Assembly: GCF_907165045.1 (NCBI RefSeq)
Contig: NZ_CAJRAU010000010.1
Coordinates: 1-64,000, forward strand
Direction: 5' to 3'
DNA: 64,000 nt
DNA from: Dyadobacter linearis
Lineage (GTDB): Bacteria > Bacteroidota > Bacteroidia > Cytophagales > Spirosomataceae
Part shown: positions 19,067 through 27,345 of the stretch, piece by piece
How the letters are laid out: every line of letters starts with the position of its first letter
Position numbering within the stretch: the stretch's first letter is position 1
Notes under the pieces: generated by a model
Seen by the model: the letters and a program-made list of their open reading frames with translations, nothing else
What the model was told of the DNA's origin: nothing
Databases searched by the model: none
Position numbers and translations under genes: made by a program

Positions 19067-19231
19067 AATTTTGAAGGTTCTATTTGTAAAAACAGGACGT
19101 TGGCCGCATGTTCTCTCTGTCCAGGATCGCTCATGCAGGCTGTAATAGGAGCCGGTAGTGTTGACGCACTATCGGTTTTTTGTTTAGCTCAGGTTTTTTC
19201 TCAGCATAGTTCAGGGGTTAGGGGTTTAGGT

Positions 19232-20278
19232 TTAGTCGCAGCCGCGGCCGTTGATCAGAATGCGCGTTCCTTTTACTTCGTAATCTGCGCCCACCGATCC
19301 GCAGATCAGGTCAAGCTTTTCGTAGAGGGATAAATCGGTCATATCGCCTGTGAAGGTGCATTCGGCAATTCGGTCGTTGGCAAAAACGATCTCGATACCA
19401 TAGCTTTCGTGCAGCGCCTCCACGATCTTGCCCATTCCAATATTGTTGAAAACCGGCCGCAAATCGTCAGTAGCTACATTTGCCTTCACCGGCTCCACTA
19501 CCAGCCCGGTCATCAAGTGCCGGCTTTCGGGGAAATAGGTAACCCGCTGATTGGGCGTCAGGATCACGCCGTTGGAATGCGGGCTGGCCGTATTTTCAGC
19601 GAAAGAATCATTGTTTTCAAATACCGAAACCTTACCCGTCACCACTTCCACTTCCAGCGCCTGGTCTTTTGCATTGGTCTTGATCCTGAAACTGGTACCC
19701 AGCACGCGCGTGATCAACTTGCCGCTGTATACGAAAAATGGTTTGTCCGGATTTTTAGTGATTTCAAAAAATGCATTGCCCACAAGCTGCACGTCGCGCT
19801 GATCCTTTGCAAATGTGCAGGGATACATAATGCGGCTGCGGGGGCTGAGTGTGACGGTACTGCCGTCTTCCAGCCGAATTTTCTGAGTGCTGTCAGAATT
19901 GTTGACGCGGGTAATAAGTTGTCCGGCAGGAGCTTGTACCAATATCTTTTCCTGGCTGATCACCTCGCGGGAACTTGCTTTGCCAAGGAATACCCAGCAG
20001 CCAATAGCAATAATGACCGCCGCTGCCGATGCGTAGGTTGTGCCGCTGCGCCACCATTTTTTAACTAATATTTTCTGATATAATTTCTCCTCATTGATCT
20101 CTGTCCGGATATTTCCGAGAATGCGGTCCTCTGTCTGCTCACGTTCGTTTGCGTCGAGTGTAAGTAATGACTCTTCGTTCAGCTTGTCGTACCAGAGGTG
20201 GATCTTCGCAATTTCCTCTTGTGTACAATCTCCGTTGTGGTATTTGAGCAGCAGAGACTGGATTTCCTGATTGTTCAT
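19232..20278 (-). CDS. FecR-family anti-sigma factor
   Basis: Membrane-anchored anti-sigma factor that relays the signal from the STN domain of SusC to the ECF sigma factor. It has 348 aa, with a cytoplasmic N-terminal part of about 77 residues, a single membrane segment (about 78-96, YASAAAVIIAIGCWVFLG), the periplasmic FecR domain (about 115-215: VNNSDSTQKIRLEDGSTVTL) and the C-terminal DUF4974 domain (about 275-345) that contacts the STN domain. The order sigma, fecR, susC is standard in Bacteroidota. Confidence 0.93.
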   Translation of the reverse strand: MNNQEIQSLLLKYHNGDCTQEEIAKIHLWYDKLNEESLLTLDANEREQTEDRILGNIRTEINEEKLYQKILVKKWWRSGTTYASAAAVIIAIGCWVFLGKASSREVISQEKILVQAPAGQLITRVNNSDSTQKIRLEDGSTVTLSPRSRIMYPCTFAKDQRDVQLVGNAFFEITKNPDKPFFVYSGKLITRVLGTSFRIKTNAKDQALEVEVVTGKVSVFENNDSFAENTASPHSNGVILTPNQRVTYFPESRHLMTGLVVEPVKANVATDDLRPVFNNIGMGKIVEALHESYGIEIVFANDRIAECTFTGDMTDLSLYEKLDLICGSVGADYEVKGTRILINGRGCD

Positions 20279-20414
20279 TGAAAGGCTTGATGTATTCCTT
20301 TACATAAGCCGCAGAAAGGCACCTATTCCCTAAATAAGTTTAGAAAATCTTCTAAAAATTATAGGTTAGTATCGGATTCGACCTGAAATTGTTTTTTTAA
20401 TACAAATCAGAAAC

Positions 20415-20996
20415 CTATTGGAAAAAGGGAGAGACAAAAGCCAGTAAAACGGAAAGTGTCTGTTTGAGGTAACTGCGCACAGACTTGGTGGCTTTGGTAA
20501 GATGGTATTCAACTGCTTTTTCAGACAGCTTGAAATGTTTCGCAATACGGGCAAGCGGCCAGTGTTCGAAGCGATAGAGCTTGAAGATTTCCTGGGATTT
20601 TTCAGGAAGAATATGCAAACCCTCGTCAATCGCAGTGATCAGCTCGCTTAATGCAATCTGGTTTTCGATATTGCATTCACCCAACGCAGAGAAATCGGGT
20701 GTTTGACTGAGATACGCTTCTTTGGAAATATTGCCGCGAATATGGTCTACAACCTCATACCGGACAGCAGAAAAAAGATAATAGTCGAGATTGATGATCC
20801 TGTCAGTGGCCCTTTCACGCCATAGTCGCATGAATATATCCTGCACAATCTCTTCGGCTGCTTCCTTGCTCTGGAGCTTTCGGTATGCGACCAGGAACAT
20901 CTTATACCAGTATCGCTGGTAGATCACAGTGAAAGCATCTTCGCTTCCTCCCTGCAATGCTTCAATAAGCTGTTCATTCTCAAAATTGTCAGTCAT
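20415..20996 (-). CDS. ECF-type RNA polymerase sigma factor
   Basis: Extracytoplasmic-function sigma-70 factor. From the ATG at 20996 it has 193 aa, the usual length. The longer frame to 21041 would need a TTG start inside a likely -7 box, so I chose the ATG. Region 2 is seen in QRYWYKMFLVAYRKL and EEIVQDIFMRLWRERA, and region 4 in LPEKSQEIFKLYRFEHWPLA with the helix-turn-helix IAKHFKLSEKAVEYHLTKA. It lies upstream of fecR and susC on the same strand and probably drives that operon when released by FecR. Confidence 0.93.
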   Translation of the reverse strand: MTDNFENEQLIEALQGGSEDAFTVIYQRYWYKMFLVAYRKLQSKEAAEEIVQDIFMRLWRERATDRIINLDYYLFSAVRYEVVDHIRGNISKEAYLSQTPDFSALGECNIENQIALSELITAIDEGLHILPEKSQEIFKLYRFEHWPLARIAKHFKLSEKAVEYHLTKATKSVRSYLKQTLSVLLAFVSPFFQ

Positions 20997-21038
20997 GACG
21001 GGTTCAGGTAGCGCGGCACAATAGTGACTTAACTCCGA

Positions 21039-21046
21039 CAAATTTA
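21039..21046 (-). promoter_or_regulatory. Candidate -7 box upstream of the ECF sigma gene
   Basis: The minus strand reads TAAATTTG, matching TAnnTTTG, about 43 nt before the chosen ATG. No TTG was found 19-21 nt further upstream, so this is only half a promoter. Confidence 0.3.
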
Positions 21047-21395
21047 TATTAATTGTGCAAATAATTTTATTTCAAGGCTGTCGGTTGCTGAACAAAAGGG
21101 TACTGCGAAATATTCTTACTACTTGTGCAGGTAGTATTACGCTATTTTTTACCATTAGCTAAAAAGCGGCTCCAACGTATATAGATATCAGTAAGTGTAT
21201 CCATGTAAGGGTATTCCTTATAGGTGCCAACTTTGCGAAAACGAGTAGAAAAACCGGTTAGACTGCACTTATTGACAGCTTTTCAGGAAACCGGGTAATC
21301 TTACTTAGTCATTTCTGTACTTTACCGTATTGACGCGGGGAGGCAGGTAAGACTACCTTTGAATTCTTCAATATCTATTACTCAACCCCGAAAAA
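21042..21395. other. Gene-free divergent region between ECF sigma and T6SS regulator genes
   Basis: About 350 nt separate the divergent sigma-factor gene and the first T6SS regulator gene. I find no plausible reading frame. It holds a -7 box on the minus strand side and a complete TTG-N21-TACCTTTG promoter on the plus side (21330-21361). No clear direct repeat operator was recognised. Confidence 0.6.
21330..21361 (+). promoter_or_regulatory. Promoter of the T6SS-linked response-regulator gene
   Basis: TTG at 21330-21332, a 21 nt spacer, and TACCTTTG at 21354-21361 fit the Bacteroidota consensus. The predicted transcript starts near 21368, about 28 nt before the ATG of the regulator gene. Confidence 0.6.
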
Positions 21396-22046
21396 ATGGA
21401 ACAATCTATCACGCATGCCTGCCTGGTGCATCCCCATCCGTTGGAATGCGAAGCGGTGGCCGAGTGGTTAAGGAAAAGGTCTTACATTGAGCTGGTAGGT
21501 AAATGCAATAGCCTCGAACAAATTACGCAGCTCCCTTATCTGAAAGACGTAGATATCGTCGTAGCCTTCGCCCATCAATCGGACCATACCGCCGATCAGA
21601 TCCTGAAAATCCGGAAAATGCACCCAAACCTCAAATTTTTGCTGCTCGCACCGAGCCCTTCTGCCGAGTCGGTGAGGGAAGTGGTGAGGTCGGGAGTGAG
21701 TGGTTATATTGTTTTTGAATCTGAGCTGGATGAATGGGAAAGGGCTGTCAGGGCTGTTTCTGAGGGGAAAGTTTACTATGGACAAGAGGTAATGCTCAAA
21801 CTTGCGGAAAGCTCTCTCGACTTGTACACCCAGGAACCGGCGCCTACTACCAGGGATTTTTTGAGTAAAAGAGAAGTGGAAATACTACGCCTGGTGGCCA
21901 GTGAGTATTCTACCAATAAGATCGCGAATGAGCTTTGTATCAGTGATAAAACAGTGGAAACACACCGCAGGAATCTGTTTCATAAGTTAGGTGTCAAGAA
22001 TTCGGTGGGCCTGACGAAAATAGCTGTCAGAATGGGCGTTGTTTAG
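21396..22046 (+). CDS. NarL/LuxR-family regulator with degenerate receiver domain
   Basis: DNA-binding regulator of 216 aa: receiver-like domain (about 1-120) and a C-terminal LuxR-type helix-turn-helix (about 150-213: LSKREVEILRLVASEYSTNKIA, ISDKTVETHRRNLFHKLGVKN). The receiver has lost all key phosphorylation residues: the acidic pair normally before HP is replaced (VHPHP instead of VDDHP), the aspartate that accepts phosphate is phenylalanine or alanine (IVVAFAHQ), and the conserved lysine of GYLLK is phenylalanine (GYIVF). It is therefore probably a pseudo-receiver that is not controlled by phosphorylation. No histidine kinase gene is adjacent. Position at the head of the T6SS locus suggests it controls it. 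Confidence 0.88.
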   Translation: MEQSITHACLVHPHPLECEAVAEWLRKRSYIELVGKCNSLEQITQLPYLKDVDIVVAFAHQSDHTADQILKIRKMHPNLKFLLLAPSPSAESVREVVRSGVSGYIVFESELDEWERAVRAVSEGKVYYGQEVMLKLAESSLDLYTQEPAPTTRDFLSKREVEILRLVASEYSTNKIANELCISDKTVETHRRNLFHKLGVKNSVGLTKIAVRMGVV

Positions 22047-22145
22047 TTTTTCATGAATTTTTATCATGGGAAACCCTTAAAAATCCTCCTAAAAACCCTT
22101 AGAAAAATCAGGGTAAATATTGTTGAAAATCAGGGTATCTGCCGA

Positions 22146-22176
22146 TTGATTTCACGTTCCCGAACCGGCAACTTTG
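22146..22176 (+). promoter_or_regulatory. Promoter for the short HTH gene and probably the T6SS operon
   Basis: TTG at 22146-22148, a 20 nt spacer and CAACTTTG at 22169-22176 (one mismatch to TAnnTTTG). The expected start of transcription is about 10 nt before the ATG at 22193. The genes that follow are closely spaced, so this promoter may also serve tssK and beyond. Confidence 0.5.
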
Positions 22177-22192
22177 TCTAAGTATTTCAATT

Positions 22193-22375
22193 ATGGAACT
22201 GACAAAGCGCGAAACGGAAATCCTCAACCTGATCATGGATGAGCTAAGCTCGAAAGAGATAGCTGAGAAGCTGGGCGTGAGCATTTCAACCGTGGAAGCG
22301 TACCGCCGGAGCCTGTTTCGCAAATTTAATGTCCGGTCGGTGATCGGGCTTGTGAAGGCGGCGATGAAGATGTAG
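22193..22375 (+). CDS. Stand-alone LuxR-type helix-turn-helix protein
   Basis: A 60 aa protein consisting only of a LuxR/GerE DNA-binding domain (LTKRETEILNLIMDELSSKE, LGVSISTVEAYRRSLFRKF). It is clearly related to the C-terminal part of the preceding regulator but has no receiver. It ends 22 nt before tssK and has its own promoter-like sequence. A protein this small could bind DNA as a dimer, or compete with or assist the full-length regulator. The shared KREtEIL and TVEahRRsLF motifs suggest an origin by partial duplication, which I infer rather than prove. Confidence 0.85.
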   Translation: MELTKRETEILNLIMDELSSKEIAEKLGVSISTVEAYRRSLFRKFNVRSVIGLVKAAMKM

Positions 22376-22397
22376 CACTTTACGAAATTAGATTAAT

Positions 22398-23558
22398 ATG
22401 GCTGAGAACCGCCACATGGCTGTGAATTGGATTGACGGCATGAAAATCGCCCGTCAGCATTTTATCGAAACGGATAATTACCACACCGGGCAGGTACGGA
22501 AGGCGCAGGCGATTTTTCAAACGCCGCTTAATTACGGACTGTTTTCAAAAGACAACCGGGAATCGCTGGAAATGCAGGTTTTGGGCGACGCCAGTTTGCA
22601 GATCCGGATCAGAATTGAGCAATGCAATGCGATCACGCCGGACGGAAGTTTGCTGGAAGTAACTGCCGCCGATCAGGTGAAACTGGACACCTCGCTGACC
22701 AAGGTAACCAATGAATATCACTTTTCGCCCGGGAAGAATATCGGGTTATATATTATTTTAAGTGTCAATCTTTTTGAGCGGCAACAGGCTGGTAATGTGC
22801 TGGATACGGAGCTGCCGGTGCGGCATCCCTACACGACGCCCACTTACCGGATCGATCTGACGCCCATTGATCTGATCAACAAGGAACAATGGACGGGAGC
22901 GGGACTGATCGTTGGTAAAATCGAATACACGAATTCGGAATTGCGCGTTGCACACGATTTTATTCCTGCCTGCCGCACGGTCGTTTCACATAAAAGTCTG
23001 CGCGAATGGTACAACAGGTTTGGGGTTTATTTAAATGATATTGAAACCTATTCCTTTCGGATCCTTCAAAAGATTAAAACAAAAAGTCAGAAAAGTACAC
23101 TCTCTGACAGTGTGCAAATGCTGGTAGAGAGATTGGTAAATGCGTTTTCAATTGCCAATGTAAGTTACCAGCGGCTGTTACCGCACCAGGAACCGATCAA
23201 CATGGTAGTTTGCCTGATCCAGATCGTCCAAAGTATCCGCGCCGCGCTGGAATGCCTGACCGATCGGGAAAAAGAAGAACTATTAGGTTACCTGGGCGAG
23301 TGGGCCGATGATACGCCGGGGAGCCTGGAAAAACAGATCATCGGAGTTATCCAGGTCGATTATAATCACAACGATATAGTACCCTGCATTAAAACGCTAG
23401 ACAATTTCTACAACATGTGGGCCGCGCTTTTCCTGAAACTGAGCCAGCTGGAATTTATTGGAAAACGAAAAGGACAGCAGGTTTTCATCATCGAAAGTCC
23501 GGTGCACGAGCCGCCGGTGCAGCCGGAAAAGCCGAAGTCGCGGTGGAGTCCTTTGTGA
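22398..23558 (+). CDS. tssK: T6SS baseplate protein TssK
   Basis: TssK links the T6SS baseplate to the membrane complex. The 386 aa protein shows the N-terminal family motif VNWIDGMKIARQHFIETDNY (about residues 9-28), equivalent to the WxxGMxLxxxHF block of proteobacterial TssK, followed by beta-rich shoulder sequence and a helical C-terminal half. It is shorter than proteobacterial TssK (about 440 aa), as expected for subtype iii. It starts 22 nt after the small HTH gene and opens the structural part of the locus. A proline-rich tail (PVHEPPVQPEKPKSRW) ends the protein. Confidence 0.82.
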   Translation: MAENRHMAVNWIDGMKIARQHFIETDNYHTGQVRKAQAIFQTPLNYGLFSKDNRESLEMQVLGDASLQIRIRIEQCNAITPDGSLLEVTAADQVKLDTSLTKVTNEYHFSPGKNIGLYIILSVNLFERQQAGNVLDTELPVRHPYTTPTYRIDLTPIDLINKEQWTGAGLIVGKIEYTNSELRVAHDFIPACRTVVSHKSLREWYNRFGVYLNDIETYSFRILQKIKTKSQKSTLSDSVQMLVERLVNAFSIANVSYQRLLPHQEPINMVVCLIQIVQSIRAALECLTDREKEELLGYLGEWADDTPGSLEKQIIGVIQVDYNHNDIVPCIKTLDNFYNMWAALFLKLSQLEFIGKRKGQQVFIIESPVHEPPVQPEKPKSRWSPL

Positions 23559-23816
23559 GGAGGGAGGAGGGAGGAAAGGGAGGAAAGGGAGGAAGGGAGG
23601 AAAGGAGGAAGTTACTTTTAAAGCCCCCTCAAAGGGGGTTGGGGGTGAGAGAGGGGGAAAGGGAGAGAAAGGGAGGAGGGCGGTCCGCGTAGGGAGGAAG
23701 GGATGAAGGTAGTACCGAACTTTTTAAAGCCCCCTCAAAGGGGGTTGGGGGTGAGAGAGGAGGAAGGGGGATTAAAGGGAGGTAAGGGAATAAAAGAGCA
23801 TTAAACAATTTTTCAA
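23559..23816. repeat. Purine-rich spacer with two copies of an AGCCCCCT hairpin repeat
   Basis: The gap between tssK and tssO is a strongly G/A-biased stretch (GGAGG words). It contains two near-identical 38 nt copies of an element reading AAAGCCCCCTCAAAGGGGG and then TTGGGGGTGAGAGAGG, at about 23617-23654 and 23721-23760. The AGCCCCCT/AGGGGGTT arms can form an 8 bp hairpin. This looks like a common Bacteroidota intergenic repeat. No gene is seen. Confidence 0.7.
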
Positions 23817-24767
23817 ATGGAGCCTTTAAATAAGAATCAGCGGAAGGTGGCGATTGGGCGGTTTTTTGGGATGTATGTTTTGTCGATGACGTTTCCTGTG
23901 CTGGCGGTTTATCTGCTGTTGCGGGTGCCAGGGTCGGTGGCGGAATCGGAAACTACCCGGTATCGGCTGATCGTGGAGGAACAATCGCCTATGCTGGTGG
24001 ACACGGATACTTTAAGTCTCATTGCCAGGAAAGTGATCCAGCTCGACGGTGCATACAGCAGCGCAACCGACGAAATGTCGAAAGCGACGGCGCGTACGCA
24101 GCTCGTGGATATTGAGAGCAGGATCAACGGCATTATGAGCCATTTTAATAACCTCTCCAACTCCGCCGCGCACGAACAAAACAAGCGGCTTTCGACTGGC
24201 ATAGCGAAGCTCACCGAAGCACTGGTGACGTACAGGCAAACGATTGCAGAACTCCGCCGGACACTCGATAGCAAAGGGATAGATGTTCAAATGGTGAATG
24301 ACCTGCGCAATCAGATCAATATGAAAGATTTGGAAATAAAAGGAATGGAACGTCAGCTTTTGGCCGGTGCGGCTGCTGGTGGCGGAGGCGGCGGAGGCGG
24401 AGGTGGAGGTAATGAAGCCAAAGAGCTGCAAACCAAACTCGGCTTGATGCAGCGCGATCTCGACAATTGCCGTGCAGGAAAATCGGGCGGTGGCAGCGCA
24501 GATGCAGCGGCGATTCAAAAACAGTTGGATGAATGTATGTCAGCCAAAAACGGCCCGAATGTGACTTACCGGGAGTGGCTGCGGTACTCGGAAGCAGAAG
24601 GGTATTTTCAGCTGCTTACGCAGGGGAATCTTCGGAAAAATGACCGGAAAGTGTATTACGACCAGGCAAAACAGATTTATGACGGCTTGCAGCTTTCAAC
24701 CGCTAACAAGGAAATGAAGGCGAAAGCAACAGAACGGATGATCTTTTTACAAAAGAACCAACCCTAG
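23817..24767 (+). CDS. tssO: TssO-like T6SS membrane protein
   Basis: Probable subtype-iii-specific inner-membrane component. The 316 aa protein has a short cytoplasmic N-terminus (MEPLNKNQRKVAIGRFFGMY), one membrane segment at about residues 18-38 and a long coiled-coil periplasmic part (about 90-185) interrupted by an 11-residue glycine run near residues 187-197, then a C-terminal helical domain (YREWLRYSEAEGYFQLL). The N-terminal layout fits TssO proteins, but the assignment rests on topology, the NKxxR start pattern and position between tssK and tssH rather than a diagnostic motif. Confidence 0.65.
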   Translation: MEPLNKNQRKVAIGRFFGMYVLSMTFPVLAVYLLLRVPGSVAESETTRYRLIVEEQSPMLVDTDTLSLIARKVIQLDGAYSSATDEMSKATARTQLVDIESRINGIMSHFNNLSNSAAHEQNKRLSTGIAKLTEALVTYRQTIAELRRTLDSKGIDVQMVNDLRNQINMKDLEIKGMERQLLAGAAAGGGGGGGGGGGNEAKELQTKLGLMQRDLDNCRAGKSGGGSADAAAIQKQLDECMSAKNGPNVTYREWLRYSEAEGYFQLLTQGNLRKNDRKVYYDQAKQIYDGLQLSTANKEMKAKATERMIFLQKNQP

Positions 24768-24827
24768 GTAATGCAAATGTGATTGAGTGAAAAATGAGTT
24801 TTTAACACATTCCTGAATCCAGAATCA

Positions 24828-27332
24828 ATGCAAACCGAAGCACTAAAATACGCAATCACTGTCGCACAGGCACTTGCACGGGAGTACCGCCAGGAAAAAT
24901 TCGGTGCGCCGCATCTTTTAATGGGCCTGCTGCATAATGATGTTGGGCTGGCTTCCGAGCTGGTGACGGCGGGAAAAGATATTGCTTACCTGCGTGACTG
25001 GGCCGAAGTGCGGCTGGAAGAATGCGCCAAATCCATTAAAGTGCCCGAAAATCCGGCCGCCGACGAAGCCGCAGCTGCTGCGCTGGAACTGGCTGCATTG
25101 ATCTCGCTCCAACTGAATACCGATACAGATCCGCTGAGCACACTGGCCGCGATACTGAAACCGGGTGTCGGATTTTCATCGGATCAGCTCAAATCATTGC
25201 CGCTTACGCAAAAAGAAGTGCTGGCTATGCACACACAAACCACTACTTCGGCCAGTGAAAATGGCAGGGAGCAGGGAAGTGAAGTTGCCAGACAAACTGC
25301 CAAAACGCAGGCAGGAACATCGAATCTTGAAAAATACACCACAGACAAAACGCGCAATGCAGCCGAAGGTAAGATCGGCTCGGTGATCGGGCGGGATAAC
25401 GAGATAAGGCAGATGGCCGAAATACTGGGCCGTAAAAGCAAGCCTAATGTGATCCTCACAGGCGAGCCGGGTGTAGGGAAATCAGCATTGGTAGAAGGTT
25501 TTGCAAAACTGATATTCGACAAAAAAGTGCCTCAGTTGCTCCAAAATGCAAAGTTGCTTGAACTGGACACCGGCGCGCTGGTAGCAGGCGCATCTTACAA
25601 AGGTGAGATTGAGGAAAGACTGAAAGGGATTTTGAATGAGATCAAAGCCTTCGATAAGGCGATTTTGTTCATTGACGAAATCCACATGCTGCTCGATCCG
25701 AAAGGCTCTGTAGGTGCCGGAGTAGCGCAGCTTCTGAAACCCGAACTGGCAAGAGGGGAGCTAACATTGATCGGGGCCACGACGCCGGAAGAATACCGGA
25801 AATACATTGAAAAGGATGAAGCATTTTCCCGCCGGTTTGAGGTACTTCACGTAGCAGAACCCGACGAAGCGACCGCGACGCGCATGATCGAGCACATTCT
25901 GCCTTCGTACGAGGCGCACCACGGTATTAAAATAGCGCCGGGAGTTGCGGCAGAGGCGGTTAAGCTTTCGAAAAGATATATTAAAGAACGCCGGCTGCCC
26001 GACGTGGCGCTGGATCTGCTAGACAGAACAATGGCCGCAATGCGGCTCATGGACGAGGTTTCTGAGCAGGAGCTGGTTTCATTGCAAAACGATCTGAATG
26101 CATTAATGGCGATCGACGAGGCGGAAAGGGTACACGAACTGAAATGGTTTGCACGCCAGCTCGGTAACCGGCTCAGCCCGCTGCTGATCGGGAAACTGGA
26201 CCAGATCGACGCGCCCGAAATGGAGACGGCCGAGGGTATTTACACAGAATTGAATACCAAACTCATTGCATTACAACAGCTTGCGACGCAACGCACTGAC
26301 TTTGTAGGTAAAAATGAAATAGCCGCGGTGATCTCGCATAAAACGGGAATTCCACTTGGTAAGCTGCAAAGTTCGGAACGTGATAAGCTGCTGGGAATCG
26401 ATGAAGTTTTGAAAAAAAGGGTGGTCGGACAAGACCAGGCGGTGAAAGCGTTGAGCGAAGCGATTTTGGAGTCGAGATCGGGTTTGATCAAAGCGGGACA
26501 GCCGATCGGTTCCTTTTTTCTGCTAGGGCCCACGGGTACCGGAAAAACGGAGATAGCGAAAGCACTGGCCGATTTTCTGTTCAATGACGAATCTTTTTTG
26601 ATCCGGTTTGATATGTCGGAGTTTAAGGAAGAGCATTCGGCAGCACTTCTATACGGCGCGCCTCCGGGATACGTCGGTTACGAGGAAGGCGGTTTACTAG
26701 TGAACAAAATCCGTCAAAAACCCTATTCAGTCGTTCTTTTTGACGAAATAGAAAAAGCGCACCCGTCTGTTTTTGACCTTTTTCTCCAAATACTCGACGA
26801 AGGTAAGCTGCACGACCGGCTCGGTAAGGAAGGCGATTTCTCAAATGCGGTGATCCTTTTTACCTCCAATATCGGGCAGGAGCATATTGTGCAGGAATTT
26901 AATAAAGGCGGTATTCCAAAATCGTCTGATCTGATGGAGATCATGGCTAAATATTTCCGCCCCGAATTTCTTGCCAGATTAACCGAAATCGTGCCTTTCG
27001 CGCCTATTTCGGAAGAAAACGTGGTGAAGATTTTTGACATTCATTTGCGCAGCCTCACCGATTTAATGGAAAAGCAGGGTATCTCTCTGCATCTGACCGA
27101 CGAAGCCAGAAAACACATTGCCATGCAGGGTTTTACACCCAGATACGGAGTACGACCATTGAAAGGCGTGATCCGGAATATGCTACGCCGGCCGATCAGC
27201 CGGATGATCATTTCGGGTGAAGTGGGAAAAGGGTCGGTGATCGAACTGAGTGTTTCGGGGGAAAATGAAGTGTTGTGGAATACCCGAAAGACTGAGCAAC
27301 AGGAAGTATTACAGGGAATTGAGCAAATCTAA
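24828..27332 (+). CDS. tssH: T6SS sheath-recycling AAA+ ATPase TssH (ClpV)
   Basis: Hexameric ATPase that disassembles contracted TssBC sheaths. It has 834 aa: a Clp N-terminal domain (about 1-140), first AAA+ module with Walker A GEPGVGKSALVEGF near residue 211 and Walker B LFIDEIHML near 280, a shortened middle domain, and a second AAA+ module with GPTGTGKTEIAKAL near residue 566 and VVLFDEIEKAHPSVFD. The overall plan is ClpB-like, but the middle coiled coil is short and the context (tssK, tssB, tssC) marks it as ClpV. It is followed 13 nt later by a metallopeptidase gene. Confidence 0.92.
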   Translation: MQTEALKYAITVAQALAREYRQEKFGAPHLLMGLLHNDVGLASELVTAGKDIAYLRDWAEVRLEECAKSIKVPENPAADEAAAAALELAALISLQLNTDTDPLSTLAAILKPGVGFSSDQLKSLPLTQKEVLAMHTQTTTSASENGREQGSEVARQTAKTQAGTSNLEKYTTDKTRNAAEGKIGSVIGRDNEIRQMAEILGRKSKPNVILTGEPGVGKSALVEGFAKLIFDKKVPQLLQNAKLLELDTGALVAGASYKGEIEERLKGILNEIKAFDKAILFIDEIHMLLDPKGSVGAGVAQLLKPELARGELTLIGATTPEEYRKYIEKDEAFSRRFEVLHVAEPDEATATRMIEHILPSYEAHHGIKIAPGVAAEAVKLSKRYIKERRLPDVALDLLDRTMAAMRLMDEVSEQELVSLQNDLNALMAIDEAERVHELKWFARQLGNRLSPLLIGKLDQIDAPEMETAEGIYTELNTKLIALQQLATQRTDFVGKNEIAAVISHKTGIPLGKLQSSERDKLLGIDEVLKKRVVGQDQAVKALSEAILESRSGLIKAGQPIGSFFLLGPTGTGKTEIAKALADFLFNDESFLIRFDMSEFKEEHSAALLYGAPPGYVGYEEGGLLVNKIRQKPYSVVLFDEIEKAHPSVFDLFLQILDEGKLHDRLGKEGDFSNAVILFTSNIGQEHIVQEFNKGGIPKSSDLMEIMAKYFRPEFLARLTEIVPFAPISEENVVKIFDIHLRSLTDLMEKQGISLHLTDEARKHIAMQGFTPRYGVRPLKGVIRNMLRRPISRMIISGEVGKGSVIELSVSGENEVLWNTRKTEQQEVLQGIEQI

Positions 27333-27345
27333 AAAAGCAGTAATT

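Noticed and set aside
20415-21041. Longer sigma factor starting at 21041
   Set aside because: It would start with TTG within a TAAATTTG promoter-like box; the ATG at 20996 gives the normal ECF length.
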